IMG/VR virus record: IMGVR_UViG_3300050133_000102
Coordinates: 1 to 52,571 of that record
DNA: 52,571 nt
Origin: a virus
Reading direction: 5' to 3' (one strand)
Shown here in pieces: positions 42,266-52,173 of this stretch (positions are counted from its first letter, which is position 1; each line of letters begins with the position of its first letter). A program made the position numbers and the translations under genes. The notes beneath the pieces are model-generated. The model was not told where the DNA came from. It did not search any database and saw nothing but the letters and a program-made list of their open reading frames with translations.

Positions 42266-43174
42266 ATGCCAGATATTTATGGAGAACTTATCGGTTGCGA
42301 CCAGATGTATTATGCGCATGTTGCCGATACAGCAGCCGCGTATATTCCCGGAGCAAATGCGTATCTTGCTCCGGTTGCAGAAATTCAGCATGAATCAAAA
42401 ACAGATGCGGCTACCCGGTATTATGACAATAAGCTCCGCTTTGTCACCATTACTGAGGGCGAGACCAACGTCAAGATCACTATTTCCGGCGTCCCGTGTT
42501 TGCTCGCGGCAGACGTTACCGGAAAACCCTATGACTCAGCAAAGGGTATTTTTATCGACACCGGCGATGCTTCAAATACGCCCTGGTGCGCTCTTTCCGG
42601 GCGCATGAACCTGGGCGACGGCGGATATCGGTATTTCCAGTATGAAAAAGGCAAGTTTGCCATCGGCGCACAAGACGCGCAGACCCGGGCGGACAAAACG
42701 ACTGTCAAGACGGTGGACTTGACCTACACGGCGGTCGTCACAGCGTTTGAATTTAGTATGCCGGACGGAAGCACGGAAAGCATCAAAGGGCTGTTTGCCG
42801 ATACCACAGATGCGGCATTTGACCCGTCGAGTTGGTTCACTCAGGTTCAGACCCCAGCCACGGTCAATCCTCCCGCGGCCATTGCACTTTCGACTTCCAG
42901 CCCTGCAAACAATGCGGCCGGTGTACTGGCAACCGCGCATCCATCCCTGACATTTAACAATGTGATCGCACTGGATGCGGTGACACTTGTTAAAACGTCA
43001 GACAACAGCGTTGTTGCAGCAACAAAGGCATATGACGTGACCGGAAAGATTCTCATAATTACTCCGGCTGCAAGCCTTGCCTCCGCAGGAGTTTACGATA
43101 TCATTGTTGCGGGCGTAAAGGATATTTACGGTCAGACACTGGCAACTTCGGTTATCAAATTCACAGTGGCATAA
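42266..43174 (+). CDS. Major tail tube protein with Ig-like C-terminal domain
   Basis: This 302-aa protein starts MPDIYGELIGCDQMYYAHVADTAAAYIPGANAYLAPVAEI, a siphovirus tube fold. About 210-302 is a Big_5-like Ig domain (SSPANNAAGVLATAHPSLTFNNVI... GVYDIIVAGVKDIYGQTL), which would decorate the tail surface and bind glycans or cells. Confidence 0.88.
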   Translation: MPDIYGELIGCDQMYYAHVADTAAAYIPGANAYLAPVAEIQHESKTDAATRYYDNKLRFVTITEGETNVKITISGVPCLLAADVTGKPYDSAKGIFIDTGDASNTPWCALSGRMNLGDGGYRYFQYEKGKFAIGAQDAQTRADKTTVKTVDLTYTAVVTAFEFSMPDGSTESIKGLFADTTDAAFDPSSWFTQVQTPATVNPPAAIALSTSSPANNAAGVLATAHPSLTFNNVIALDAVTLVKTSDNSVVAATKAYDVTGKILIITPAASLASAGVYDIIVAGVKDIYGQTLATSVIKFTVA

Positions 43175-43179
43175 TTCTA

Positions 43180-43203
43180 AGGGCCCAAATCGGGGCCCTA
43201 TAT
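43180..43203 (+). terminator. Weak terminator-like hairpin after the tail tube gene
   Basis: A stem AGGGCCC/GGGCCCT with a six-base loop is followed by ATATTT. It may lower expression of the genes behind the abundant tail tube gene. Confidence 0.45.
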
Positions 43204-43262
43204 TTGTGCCTGATGCGCGCATGAACGCCGAGGGCAGATAAAAATAATAAGGTGGAGTTTAA

Positions 43263-43622
43263 ATGAACGCACATATCACGGGAAACGATCTGAAACAGGC
43301 TGAAAGCGGCGAGAAGATCAGCCTCGACGGTAAAGAATACAGTCTTGTCATGGATTTTAACGCAATTTGCGATATTGAAGAGAGATTCGGCAGTCTTGAA
43401 AAAGGCATGGATGAAATAGAAAAAGGTAAGATGAAAGACATCAGATTTCTGCTTGCCGCCATGCTCAAACACGACGACGATGAAATGAACGAGCGAAAAG
43501 CCGGAAGGCTCATAACCACTGAAAATATGCAGGAGATATTCGACGCACTCGGCAAGGCAATGTCGGGCTCCATGCCTCAGGGTGACACTTCAAAAAAGGC
43601 GGAGAGCCCGCAGGAGACGTAA
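43263..43622 (+). CDS. Tail assembly chaperone, short form (gpG-like)
   Basis: This 119-aa protein (MNAHITGNDLKQAESGEKISLDGKEYSLVMDFNAICDIEERFG...) is of the gpG type, encoded just before the tape measure gene. Near its end lies the slippery site A_AAA_AAG at 43592-43598. Confidence 0.88.
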   Translation: MNAHITGNDLKQAESGEKISLDGKEYSLVMDFNAICDIEERFGSLEKGMDEIEKGKMKDIRFLLAAMLKHDDDEMNERKAGRLITTENMQEIFDALGKAMSGSMPQGDTSKKAESPQET

Positions 43623-43861
43623 GCTTCCCGTGGGCCTCTTATTATACGATTGCAGTAGCGACTATGAAATTTACTCCGAAACAGTTTTGGAAATCCACTC
43701 CGCGTAAAATCGGACTGCTCTGGAACGAGTATTTACGCCTTAATGGAATGTCTGACGAAAAAGAACAGCCTGCGCAGGGCGGCAATATTGTTTACCGTGA
43801 CGGCAAAGCGTACCGAAAAGCTGTGGCAAAAGACACTGACTGGACAAAAAATATATTTTAG
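43263..43861 (+). CDS. Tail assembly chaperone, frameshifted long form (gpGT-like)
   Basis: At the A_AAA_AAG site (43592-43598, codons TCA-AAA-AAG) ribosomes slipping back one base would read GGEPAGDVSFPWASYYTIAVATMKFTPKQFWKSTP... to the stop at 43859. The product is about 199 aa. The extension (FPWASYYT..TPKQFW) is typical of gpT-like domains, and the -1 direction matches most long-tailed phages. Confidence 0.8.
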
Positions 43862-43872
43862 GGGGTGAGGAT

Positions 43873-46458
43873 GTGCCTGGCGAAAATGATCTGAATAGCT
43901 CTATAGGCATGGATACAACCGCATTTAAAGCGGGAGTTACCGAGCTTAACGCGCAAATTAAATCAATAGAAACAGGGTTCCGAGCCTCCGCCGCCGTCAT
44001 GGGCGACTGGTCGAATACATCGAGCGGGCTGACCGAGCGGACATCCTCCCTGAGTGACAAATTGGCGCTTCAAAAGCAAAAGCTTGAAACATTGAATGCC
44101 GAGTATCAAAAGGCGGTATCGGAACAGGGGGCGACAAGCAGCGCCGCTCAAAGCCTTGCAAATCAAATGTTCTCGGCTGAAAAGGCTATTTCAAGCACAG
44201 AATCCGATCTTAAGAAATACGACAGCCAATTAAAAACTGTCGTAACTCAGGAAAAGGAAAATAGCAGTTCACTTTCAAAACTGAAATCCGGTTTTCTTGG
44301 GCTTGCCGATCAATCTCAAAAATCAACTTCGCTCATTTCAAGCGGATTCGGAAGTTTGAAAAACGTTATCACAGGTTTTGCGGCAACGGCAATAGCCGGA
44401 TTTTCACTGAAATCAGTCGTTGATGAGATGAACTCCGAGGAAAAGGCATCGGCTCAAATGAGCGCCGTGTTAAAATCAACAGGCGACGCGTCGGGCATGA
44501 CTCAGAAGCAGCTCGAAGATTTGGCTGAAGCGCAGGCCAAGGTGACAACAAACGATAAAGATACTACGGAGCAGGCTGAAAACATGCTGCTCACGTTTAC
44601 GGGCATAGGTTCTAAAGTATTCCCGCAGGCGACAATCGCCGCGGAGGATATGGCAACTGCTATGCACACGAACGCCACAGATGCGGCTAAGACCCTCGGC
44701 AAAGCTCTCAACGACCCCGCGGCAGGATTATCTAAACTTACGAGACAGGGCGTGGTGTTCACCGCCGCGCAAAAAGAGCAAATCACAGCCATGGAAAAAG
44801 CGGGGAATGTGGCAGGCGCGCAAGGGGTTATTATTGCCGAACTCACAAGAGAATTCGGAGGCAGCGCAAAGGCTGCGGGTTCGACGGTTGCCGGGCAAAT
44901 CCAGATCATGACCAACGGCATAAAGGAATCCGGAGCGTCAATACTTGCATCCCTCATGCCGATCGTGACGAGCATGATGCCAATGTTTACAAAAGCCATA
45001 CAAGGGATTTCATCAGTAATTACCGCACACAAGAGCGAAATCATCGGTGCGGTATCCATGGTTGCAATCGTTGTAAAAGATATTTTCGGATTTGTCGAAA
45101 ATCATGGAGCGCTCATAAAGGGAGCAATTATCGGAATCGTCGGTGCTATGGTGGCGTGGAAAGTGGTGACGCTCGCGTCAATGTTAGTGCAAGGGATTCA
45201 GACAGGCATCCTTGCCGCACAAGTATTAGCGTCCGGCAGTGCCACTGCCGCAAAAGCCGTTCTTACCGCTGCGACGGAAGCGGGAACGGGCGCTCAGATT
45301 GCAGAGAACGCCGCAATGATGGCCGGTATGCTGCCTATAATAGCGATCGTTGCCGCGGTGGCATTGCTTGCATTCGGAGTCTATGAACTCATAACGCACT
45401 GGAAACAGGTAAGCGCTTTTTTTGTTGGGCTTTGGCACGATGTAGAGGGCTTTTTTAAAGCCGCATGGGAATGGATAAAAAATATGTTTCTCAGTTATAC
45501 TCCGGAGGGGCTTATTATAAGTCACTGGAAACAAATCACTGCTTTCTTTTCGGGTTTATGGAAAGATGTTGAGAATGCTTTTTCAGTTGCATGGGAATGG
45601 ATAAAGAATATGTTTCTTAAATATACTCCACAGGGACTTATTATAAGCCACTGGAGTACGATAAGCGCGTTTTTCGTGGGACTTTGGAACAATGTAACCG
45701 GTGTATTTACAACGGCATGGAATGCGATTGCCGGATTTTTAACTGGAATATGGAACTGGGTCGTCGGCTTCTTCACTCAGTGGGGCCCTCTTATACTTGC
45801 TGTCCTCGTTCCATTCATTGGGATACCGCTTCTGATTTATCAGCATTTCAACCAGATTACAGGATGGTTATCGGGGATTTGGAATGATGCGGTAAATGGC
45901 GTTAAAGGATTTGTTTCGAGCGTTTCAAATGTGATCGGGGGTATCGGTGACACAATAGTCCATGCGTTCGATACAGCTATTAACTTTATCAAAAACCTGC
46001 CCGGTGAGATGCTCAACTGGGGCAAAGACATGATACAAAACCTCATAAATGGCATAAAAAGCGGAATTGACGCTGTGGGCGACGCAGTAAAAGGCGTGGC
46101 TGATAAGATCAGCTCGTTCCTGCACTTTTCAGTTCCGGATGTTGGCCCGCTTGCTGATTTTGATAAATCTCCGGGCGATATGATAAATTTAATTGCCAAT
46201 GGCCTTAATGCCGGTGTGAGTAAAGTTAAGGCGGCTGCAAATAATGTGGCAGCGGCTATGTCTTTGGCATCGGGAGGCATGCAGACCGGAACATTAGCAC
46301 CTCAGCTTGCGGGAGCCGGTTCCGGTACTTCTCAGGCAAGCACCACGAATGTTGTACACTCAGGCACCATCCACGTGGAAGGTGTCAGCGATTCCGGCCA
46401 ACTGGCTGGAGCGGTTGATATTATAATCGATCAACTACGCAGGGAGGCACGCATATGA
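43873..46458 (+). CDS. Tape measure protein
   Basis: This 861-aa protein has a coiled-coil N-terminus (MDTTAFKAGVTELNAQIKSIETGFRASAAVMG), a membrane-active region (about 480-510, MLPIIAIVAAVALLAFGVYELI) and tandem Trp-rich repeats. It sets tail length. If about 1.5 angstrom per residue holds, the tail is near 130 nm. GTG start behind GGGGGTGAGG. Confidence 0.92.
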   Translation: MPGENDLNSSIGMDTTAFKAGVTELNAQIKSIETGFRASAAVMGDWSNTSSGLTERTSSLSDKLALQKQKLETLNAEYQKAVSEQGATSSAAQSLANQMFSAEKAISSTESDLKKYDSQLKTVVTQEKENSSSLSKLKSGFLGLADQSQKSTSLISSGFGSLKNVITGFAATAIAGFSLKSVVDEMNSEEKASAQMSAVLKSTGDASGMTQKQLEDLAEAQAKVTTNDKDTTEQAENMLLTFTGIGSKVFPQATIAAEDMATAMHTNATDAAKTLGKALNDPAAGLSKLTRQGVVFTAAQKEQITAMEKAGNVAGAQGVIIAELTREFGGSAKAAGSTVAGQIQIMTNGIKESGASILASLMPIVTSMMPMFTKAIQGISSVITAHKSEIIGAVSMVAIVVKDIFGFVENHGALIKGAIIGIVGAMVAWKVVTLASMLVQGIQTGILAAQVLASGSATAAKAVLTAATEAGTGAQIAENAAMMAGMLPIIAIVAAVALLAFGVYELITHWKQVSAFFVGLWHDVEGFFKAAWEWIKNMFLSYTPEGLIISHWKQITAFFSGLWKDVENAFSVAWEWIKNMFLKYTPQGLIISHWSTISAFFVGLWNNVTGVFTTAWNAIAGFLTGIWNWVVGFFTQWGPLILAVLVPFIGIPLLIYQHFNQITGWLSGIWNDAVNGVKGFVSSVSNVIGGIGDTIVHAFDTAINFIKNLPGEMLNWGKDMIQNLINGIKSGIDAVGDAVKGVADKISSFLHFSVPDVGPLADFDKSPGDMINLIANGLNAGVSKVKAAANNVAAAMSLASGGMQTGTLAPQLAGAGSGTSQASTTNVVHSGTIHVEGVSDSGQLAGAVDIIIDQLRREARI
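45397..45774 (+). repeat. 126-bp tandem repeats inside the tape measure gene
   Basis: CACTGG begins at 45397, 45523 and 45649, a period of exactly 126 bp (42 residues). Units read HWKQ..AFF.GLW.DVE..F..AWEWIKNMFL.YTP.GLIIS. The first two are nearly identical at the DNA level and the third is diverged and partial. Confidence 0.85.
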
Positions 46459-46790
46459 GTGACCTTTATAACCTCGACACATCTACGGATATAACGCCAT
46501 ATGTCAGCGTAAATACAGATCAGGATATTATCAAAGTGACAAACCGCACGCTCGACGGACAATATTATGTGCAGATCATCGGAAGCCCGGCTGCTTTAGT
46601 AAATCTTGATGTTTGCGTAGACGATGCCGGGAAAGCGCTACTCATGCAGGCCGACGCGGATGCAAACCTCCTTCGCGTAACCTCATCTAAGGGAATATTT
46701 CAAGGGCGCATTCTGGAATGCGGCTCATGGGCGAAAATCGGTTCAATATATTATGAAACAACAGTAAAACTCGGGGTGGTGAGCTCATGA
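46455..46790 (+). CDS. Tail protein, unknown
   Basis: This 111-aa beta-rich protein (ITPYVSVNTDQDIIKVTNRTLDGQYYVQIIG; LLRVTSSKGIFQGRILECG) lies between the tape measure and baseplate genes and overlaps both. It could be part of the distal tail ring. Confidence 0.75.
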   Translation: MSDLYNLDTSTDITPYVSVNTDQDIIKVTNRTLDGQYYVQIIGSPAALVNLDVCVDDAGKALLMQADADANLLRVTSSKGIFQGRILECGSWAKIGSIYYETTVKLGVVSS

Positions 46791-48160
46791 GACCGATATC
46801 CTCAGCTCTTCTGGCAAAGTTATCGCAGCGGTGGCAGGCTGATGCGACAGACTCAAAGCCGAACCTTAAGCTCATAGCGACACAATCCTCAGTCAATACG
46901 TTGATTACGGAACCGATCCACAGCGGCATTGCCGCCGCTTATGGAGACGTCGCTCTGCGGCAGCTGCCCGGAGAATTAGCACCATCCTATGCTTATGCCA
47001 TTTGCGTAGATAGTGGCGTTGCTAAAGTGTATGGACGTGCTCTCCCTGCAGATTACGAACAGGCATGGGTTTACCTTTGGACGCTGGGTGCGGCTATAGA
47101 TGTGGCCATCGAGTATAACGGCACATGGCAGATTACAAACACACGCAATTATTACATGCTCATTACCGAGGAGACCCCATGGATATTTTGGGTGGATGTT
47201 TCCGAGGTACTTTGGGCACAGCACTGGCAGGATACCAGCACGAAGGTACAGCTTGATACCGGGGTGAGTGGAATATCAGCCTGCAGGGCATGGCAATCCA
47301 TCATCACACCCACCGACGACCAAGGGCTTATTGTTGCCTACATCAAAGACGGCAAGGCGTGGTACCGGGCCTATTGCTTAGAGGTAACCGGGACACCGGC
47401 ATGGGAGGCCGCCCTGCAGATAACCGCGCTGGGCTCAGCGGTAACCACGATCGACGTGTTCCGCACCAATGACTACCGGGTAGGATTTGTGGCCGAGACT
47501 GGAGCAGGCATGCAATATGTGCTTTCAGCGAGGCAATATGCTGGCGGTTCGTTTAGGCCGGAATTTTTCAGCATCATGCCGACACAGATAGCCTTCGGAA
47601 TTATCACGATCGACTACCACCAGACGGTCGAAACCGATCACATCACGGCCCAACCTTCGACGCCTTTTGCGCGAATGTTCGACGACCCGGCGCCCGCCGT
47701 TTCCGTCGTTTCAGTTACCCGCACGGGCCTCCGCGACTTGGATCTGGCCCTCAACTACCCGCTGATTGCCGACCCCGTTTATTCCAGTTTGGTCCCCTAC
47801 GTCACGGTTTCACCGAGCCAAGCGATAGACGCGGCCTATGTCGCCAACGGGGCCTTGCACGTCACCCTCTCGGTCGACACTACGCACAACATCGGGCTCA
47901 CTTTTACGGTTTCCTTCTGCCCCTTGGCGGCCTTCAAAAGCGGCGGGAAAACCTATCCGCTTTCAGGCACCCTCACAGCACCCGCGGAGGTTGTGACGCA
48001 CCAGACAAAGACGGCGGGAAACTTCACCATGCAGGGCAGCTCGGCTGCGGTCGCCCTGATTCCGATAATCTACCATCAGGCTAAGGCCACCGAGAGCCTC
48101 ACCGCACAGGGAAGCAGCCTGACCCTCGCACTTACACAGACGGGAACGATTCCGATTTAA
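46787..48160 (+). CDS. Tail/baseplate protein, unknown
   Basis: This 457-aa protein starts RPISSALLAKLSQRWQADATDSKPNLKLIA, followed by a beta-propeller-like middle. The end carries a SwmB-like beta domain (about 300-400) and two short related segments (FTMQGSSAAVAL; LTAQGSSLTLAL). It is likely a baseplate or fibre component. Confidence 0.75.
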   Translation: MRPISSALLAKLSQRWQADATDSKPNLKLIATQSSVNTLITEPIHSGIAAAYGDVALRQLPGELAPSYAYAICVDSGVAKVYGRALPADYEQAWVYLWTLGAAIDVAIEYNGTWQITNTRNYYMLITEETPWIFWVDVSEVLWAQHWQDTSTKVQLDTGVSGISACRAWQSIITPTDDQGLIVAYIKDGKAWYRAYCLEVTGTPAWEAALQITALGSAVTTIDVFRTNDYRVGFVAETGAGMQYVLSARQYAGGSFRPEFFSIMPTQIAFGIITIDYHQTVETDHITAQPSTPFARMFDDPAPAVSVVSVTRTGLRDLDLALNYPLIADPVYSSLVPYVTVSPSQAIDAAYVANGALHVTLSVDTTHNIGLTFTVSFCPLAAFKSGGKTYPLSGTLTAPAEVVTHQTKTAGNFTMQGSSAAVALIPIIYHQAKATESLTAQGSSLTLALTQTGTIPI

Positions 48161-48172
48161 GGAGGAGCTATC

Positions 48173-49774
48173 ATGCCAAATTTAAAGACTTCCTGCGCGA
48201 TCCACAACAGGTTTGACATCGTGGTCAAAGACGCCAAAACAGGGAAAGTGAAGCAAAGAGCAAAAGCATACAACGTGGTTTTAAACGGTTTTTTCACTTG
48301 GCTGACTAGCTACGTCGGAAGCCTTATCAGTTCAGGCACATATGGGCTTTATCTCCCATATGGGCTCTCCTACGGGTCGGGAAGTGGGACACCGGCGGTG
48401 ACGGACTCGGGTCTTTTCAGCAGCCAAGGGACACTGCAAAGCTATGATTTCGGCGCGGTCACGACCAACGCATACGGGAACCCGACATCGTGGAAATCGG
48501 TCGCCTTCACCCTTGACGTGAATACTGCAAACGGCGTGAACATTACCGAGGTCGGGCTGGTAATCGGCAACGGAAGCAGCAATACCAGACTGATCTCCCA
48601 CGCCATGCTTCAGGACAGCGAGGGCAACCAGATATCAATCAACAAAACCAGCAACGACGTCGTAATTATCACCGCGACAATTTACCTCACCATCACCAAC
48701 GCGGGCTTCGGAACCGGCGCCCTTTACCCCGCGGTACAAAACAACGCTCTCGTTACCGGACTTATGGCCGTTCAATCCAACGGAGGGACCAACAAGCGAA
48801 CCGGAATCCCGTCGACCGTTTACATGGGGAACATCATACCAGCCAACTGCGAAGAGATCGCAGCACTTGCTTCCATCTCATCAGACAGCGGAACACCCAC
48901 AGCAGACGCCACGGGGAAAGCCACCTACCCGCTCCTCACGATTTCTCCAAGCATCGGCGATAAAAAGAGCATAAGATGCATCGGACTGCCGGGCATCGGA
49001 GTGGCTGTGTTCCCGAACCACGACATATTCCCACCGTTCGCAATAAGCAATCTCGCGATAGGCACCGGCGACGGAGCCACGACGGACTTCAACATCGCGG
49101 CACCCTACATCATGACTGGCAGTGAGGTAATAACTGTAGGCGGCGCCGTGAAAACAAAGGGTACCGATTACACCATCGACTATGATGCCAATCCCTATGA
49201 TCAGCATGAGTGCTACTACTCGGCGGCATTACGTCTTGGAGCAGGAGCAACATTCGGAAACATGGGTTTAGGAACAGTAGCTTATGATCCTTGCCTATTT
49301 GGTCTTGTTAGAACCGTCGGTACTGCAGGGACAATAACACAAGCAAAACCAATTCATATTGATTTTGTTGACCCAAAATCTTGTAATCGTCTAAGATTAG
49401 AAATCAATAGCATGACTACAGTCCAACAAAATGCTCTTACTGTTGAATATTCAACAGATGATGTAAACTGGGTTACTGCTCCTGGTCTAACGCACACAGG
49501 GCAACTATGGTCTTGGACTCTTACAAATGCCCGATATTGGTGTGTTTATCTTTCAGGCCAATCATGGACATATAGTGCCGGTACATCCGCCTCCTTGGAT
49601 GGTGTTACTACTGGTGCTTCATTTTATCTTGGAAAAAGTGTCCCAGGTCTGCACTTTATAACACCTCCTGCATCAGGGCTGGCAGTTCAGGCGAGCTACA
49701 ACATCGATATCCCGTACAAGACCAGCAATAACAAGCTGACGTTTCAATGGGCATGGCAAATCGGAAGGGGATGA
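48173..49774 (+). CDS. Tail fibre / receptor-binding protein with inserted discoidin-like domain
   Basis: This 533-aa protein has an N-terminal fibre-like domain (CAIHNRFDIVVKDAKTGKVKQRAKAYNVVLNGFFTW). Residues about 355-497 look like an F5/8 type C (discoidin) carbohydrate-binding domain (IHIDFVDPKSCNRLRLEINSM; LTVEYSTDDVNWVTAPG; ARYWCVYLSGQSW). The DNA for this stretch (about 49235-49665) is clearly more AT-rich than both flanks. It probably recognises cell-surface sugars. Confidence 0.75.
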   Translation: MPNLKTSCAIHNRFDIVVKDAKTGKVKQRAKAYNVVLNGFFTWLTSYVGSLISSGTYGLYLPYGLSYGSGSGTPAVTDSGLFSSQGTLQSYDFGAVTTNAYGNPTSWKSVAFTLDVNTANGVNITEVGLVIGNGSSNTRLISHAMLQDSEGNQISINKTSNDVVIITATIYLTITNAGFGTGALYPAVQNNALVTGLMAVQSNGGTNKRTGIPSTVYMGNIIPANCEEIAALASISSDSGTPTADATGKATYPLLTISPSIGDKKSIRCIGLPGIGVAVFPNHDIFPPFAISNLAIGTGDGATTDFNIAAPYIMTGSEVITVGGAVKTKGTDYTIDYDANPYDQHECYYSAALRLGAGATFGNMGLGTVAYDPCLFGLVRTVGTAGTITQAKPIHIDFVDPKSCNRLRLEINSMTTVQQNALTVEYSTDDVNWVTAPGLTHTGQLWSWTLTNARYWCVYLSGQSWTYSAGTSASLDGVTTGASFYLGKSVPGLHFITPPASGLAVQASYNIDIPYKTSNNKLTFQWAWQIGRG

Positions 49775-49778
49775 TACC

Positions 49779-51110
49779 GTGGTTTTAACCTTTCCCTACA
49801 GCGAGACCGTGGCAGGCGGCCATGCCCCGCAGGCCGTTCACATGATGGACAATAACCTCAGAATTTTCTATATTGACGATTCAGGTGACGTAAAGGCCAT
49901 GAGCGCTGCTCCACCACTGGGGATTTACGACGCACTTTCATTCTCAGACGACGGCAGGATGAGTGCCGACTCAGGGGTGGCCGACCCGAACTTGAAAAAA
50001 GTCCCCCACTGCGGAGCTTATGGTTTCTGGAGCGCGGAGAATTCGCACAGGTTTGTCATGTACATGCTCCCCATTGACATTTCAGCCGAGCAACTCGATG
50101 GGAGCGTCCAATACACCAAGGATTCGCCGGTATCGCAGATCAGCGTAAATGCTCAAAATGTAGGCTCGGGATTGATGGGGAAATACCGGTCATCAGTAAC
50201 GCCGGGCTCCATCCTGAGTCTTGTATTTACCATGGGCGACAGCCCCGAGCTTTCGCTCGGAACATTTTATTCTGATCGGGTGAGCGGCAAGCGCGAGGCA
50301 TATGCCATAGCAATCACAGGCAGAAACAGCATCGGTAAACTTCTCTTAGAGCAGACCTTTGACGACGAGAACACATTCACAAGCGGAAACCTACGGGACA
50401 ACCTGCTCGCAATTCTCGAGATGGCGGCCGTCGAAAATTACTTTGTAGCGGACACGGCGCTAACTTGGAACCTGACGTTTGACCCGGCCACATCCGTCCT
50501 TGACGGGATACAATCTGTGGTTCAGCTCATCCCCGGGTGGAAGATCTCCGAGAACGCAGACGGAACCGTCGGCATCGGCCCGTCAACAGATGGCCGGTTC
50601 GATGCCCCTTCCACTTATACATTTCAGCGCGACAGCACCTGCTGGAGCTGCGATGCAAGTCAGGACGACCAGGAAAGCTACAGCCGCGTGTGCATCCAGT
50701 GTGCAAATCCTGTTGCCACAGTTTTTAGAGATTTGCCGCCGCACAAATACTGGCCGATTGCAGCGCATAAAACACTTTATGTGAACGTGCCGGAGGGCAC
50801 GACAACAGACCAGATGAACGCCTATGCGGATACGCTGGAGGATACCATACCGCTCACGGGGCGTGTTGAGACGTTTGCCGGAATATTTACCCCGCACCTG
50901 ATGATCGGCGACAGCGCGGAAGTGGTGGAGTCAGACGGAAGTTATTCAACCGTCGGAACAGTGACCACCGTTGAACACCATTTCGGCCGCAGCGGGTTCT
51001 ATACGCAATTCACAGTGGACAGCGGCGGACGAATTGGAAAACCAATGCTCAAGGATTACCTGAGCACAGTCTCAGGACAAAACACACAGACCAAGGTCAC
51101 AATATCATAA
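49779..51110 (+). CDS. Baseplate hub-like / tail-associated protein
   Basis: This 443-aa protein contains SQISVNAQNVGSGLMGKY...SILSLVFTMGDSPELSLGTFYSDRVSG and a late region TPHLMIGDSAEVVESDGSYSTVGTVTTVEHHFGRSGFYTQFTVDSGG. The latter resembles hub or OB domains of siphovirus/contractile baseplates. GTG start. Confidence 0.75.
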   Translation: MVLTFPYSETVAGGHAPQAVHMMDNNLRIFYIDDSGDVKAMSAAPPLGIYDALSFSDDGRMSADSGVADPNLKKVPHCGAYGFWSAENSHRFVMYMLPIDISAEQLDGSVQYTKDSPVSQISVNAQNVGSGLMGKYRSSVTPGSILSLVFTMGDSPELSLGTFYSDRVSGKREAYAIAITGRNSIGKLLLEQTFDDENTFTSGNLRDNLLAILEMAAVENYFVADTALTWNLTFDPATSVLDGIQSVVQLIPGWKISENADGTVGIGPSTDGRFDAPSTYTFQRDSTCWSCDASQDDQESYSRVCIQCANPVATVFRDLPPHKYWPIAAHKTLYVNVPEGTTTDQMNAYADTLEDTIPLTGRVETFAGIFTPHLMIGDSAEVVESDGSYSTVGTVTTVEHHFGRSGFYTQFTVDSGGRIGKPMLKDYLSTVSGQNTQTKVTIS

Positions 51111-51135
51111 CCGCCCAATCGGGCGGTATTTTTAT
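51111..51135 (+). terminator. Terminator before the lysis genes
   Basis: A perfect six-bp stem CCGCCC-aatc-GGGCGG is followed by TATTTTTATAT. Confidence 0.85.
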
Positions 51136-51159
51136 ATCAAAATTCAGGAGGTAAAAAAT

Positions 51160-52158
51160 ATGCAAAGCAGAAATTCCGCAAATCTACCCGGCATAGACAT
51201 CTCGCACTATGAAACCGTCAGTTACCCCGCAATCGTGGCCGCAGGCAAAAAAGCCGTGTACATTAAGGCCACAGAGGGCACAACATTCCAAGACCCTGCA
51301 TTTCTAACACACAACACGAACTGCCGGGCGCTCGGCCTTCAGACCGGGGCATACCACCTAATCCACGTTTACCCCACGTCAACCATCGACGCGCAGGTGG
51401 CCAATTTCCTCGAGGCCATAAAAGGACAACCCCTCAGCATGCCATTGATGATCGACGCAGAACCGGAAATCATTGTAGGTATGACCCCAGAGACCGTGAC
51501 CGCGCAGGTTCTCGATTTCGCGGCTAAGTTGAAGACGGCGACCGGCGTGGAGGTTGTTCTGTACGCCTGCACAGACAGCATCATCAACGCATTTACTGCA
51601 GACATTACTGCTCTCAGGCTGTATATCGCAGACACCCGGTACGGTGACACAGCCCCGGGAGAAAACAGCAAAACAGAATCATGGTGTGGTTTCCAATATT
51701 CGTGGAAAGGCGGCATCGATGGCATGACGGTCGACCTTGACGAATTCACCCCGGATATGATCATCCCTGAATACACGTATGGCGCACCGGCCCCCGTGCC
51801 CGCGCCTGCGCCCGCCCCGAAACCCGCACCGATACCGTTTGACCAGACAGTCCTCGACGCGCAGCGTGAGCTCAACGCCTTAGGTGTGAGGGACGATAGC
51901 GGGGACAAACTCTCGGAGGACGGCAAGGCAGGAAAACACACGCTGGAAGCCCTCGGCAATCATGTTCTCGTATACGACCCGACACATATAAAGGAATGTG
52001 TAAAACTCCTGCAGAAGAGGCTCGGGTTCACCGGCGAAGACATTGACGGCAGGTTCGGTGATAAGACATTGGCCTCCGTCAGAGCTTATCAGACGGCACA
52101 CGGACTGCAGGTCGACGGTAAAGCAGGCCCGCAGACGTGGGCCGCAATAATTGGGTAA
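51160..52158 (+). CDS. GH25 endolysin with peptidoglycan-binding domain
   Basis: This 332-aa phage lysin has a GH25 (Chalaropsis-type) muramidase N-terminus with catalytic Asp in PGIDISHYE and acidic pair in LMIDAEPE, plus YIADTRYG. A Pro/Ala linker (about 205-225) leads to a C-terminal PG_binding_1 domain (VKLLQKRLGFTGEDIDGRFGDKTLASVRAYQTAHGLQVDGKAGPQTW). It cleaves cell wall glycan at lysis. Confidence 0.95.
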   Translation: MQSRNSANLPGIDISHYETVSYPAIVAAGKKAVYIKATEGTTFQDPAFLTHNTNCRALGLQTGAYHLIHVYPTSTIDAQVANFLEAIKGQPLSMPLMIDAEPEIIVGMTPETVTAQVLDFAAKLKTATGVEVVLYACTDSIINAFTADITALRLYIADTRYGDTAPGENSKTESWCGFQYSWKGGIDGMTVDLDEFTPDMIIPEYTYGAPAPVPAPAPAPKPAPIPFDQTVLDAQRELNALGVRDDSGDKLSEDGKAGKHTLEALGNHVLVYDPTHIKECVKLLQKRLGFTGEDIDGRFGDKTLASVRAYQTAHGLQVDGKAGPQTWAAIIG

Positions 52159-52173
52159 AGGATGTTGGCAGAT

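Noticed and set aside
44502-45059. Minus-strand frame of 185 codons
   Set aside because: It is antisense to the tape measure gene; the low-complexity translation reflects its codon bias.
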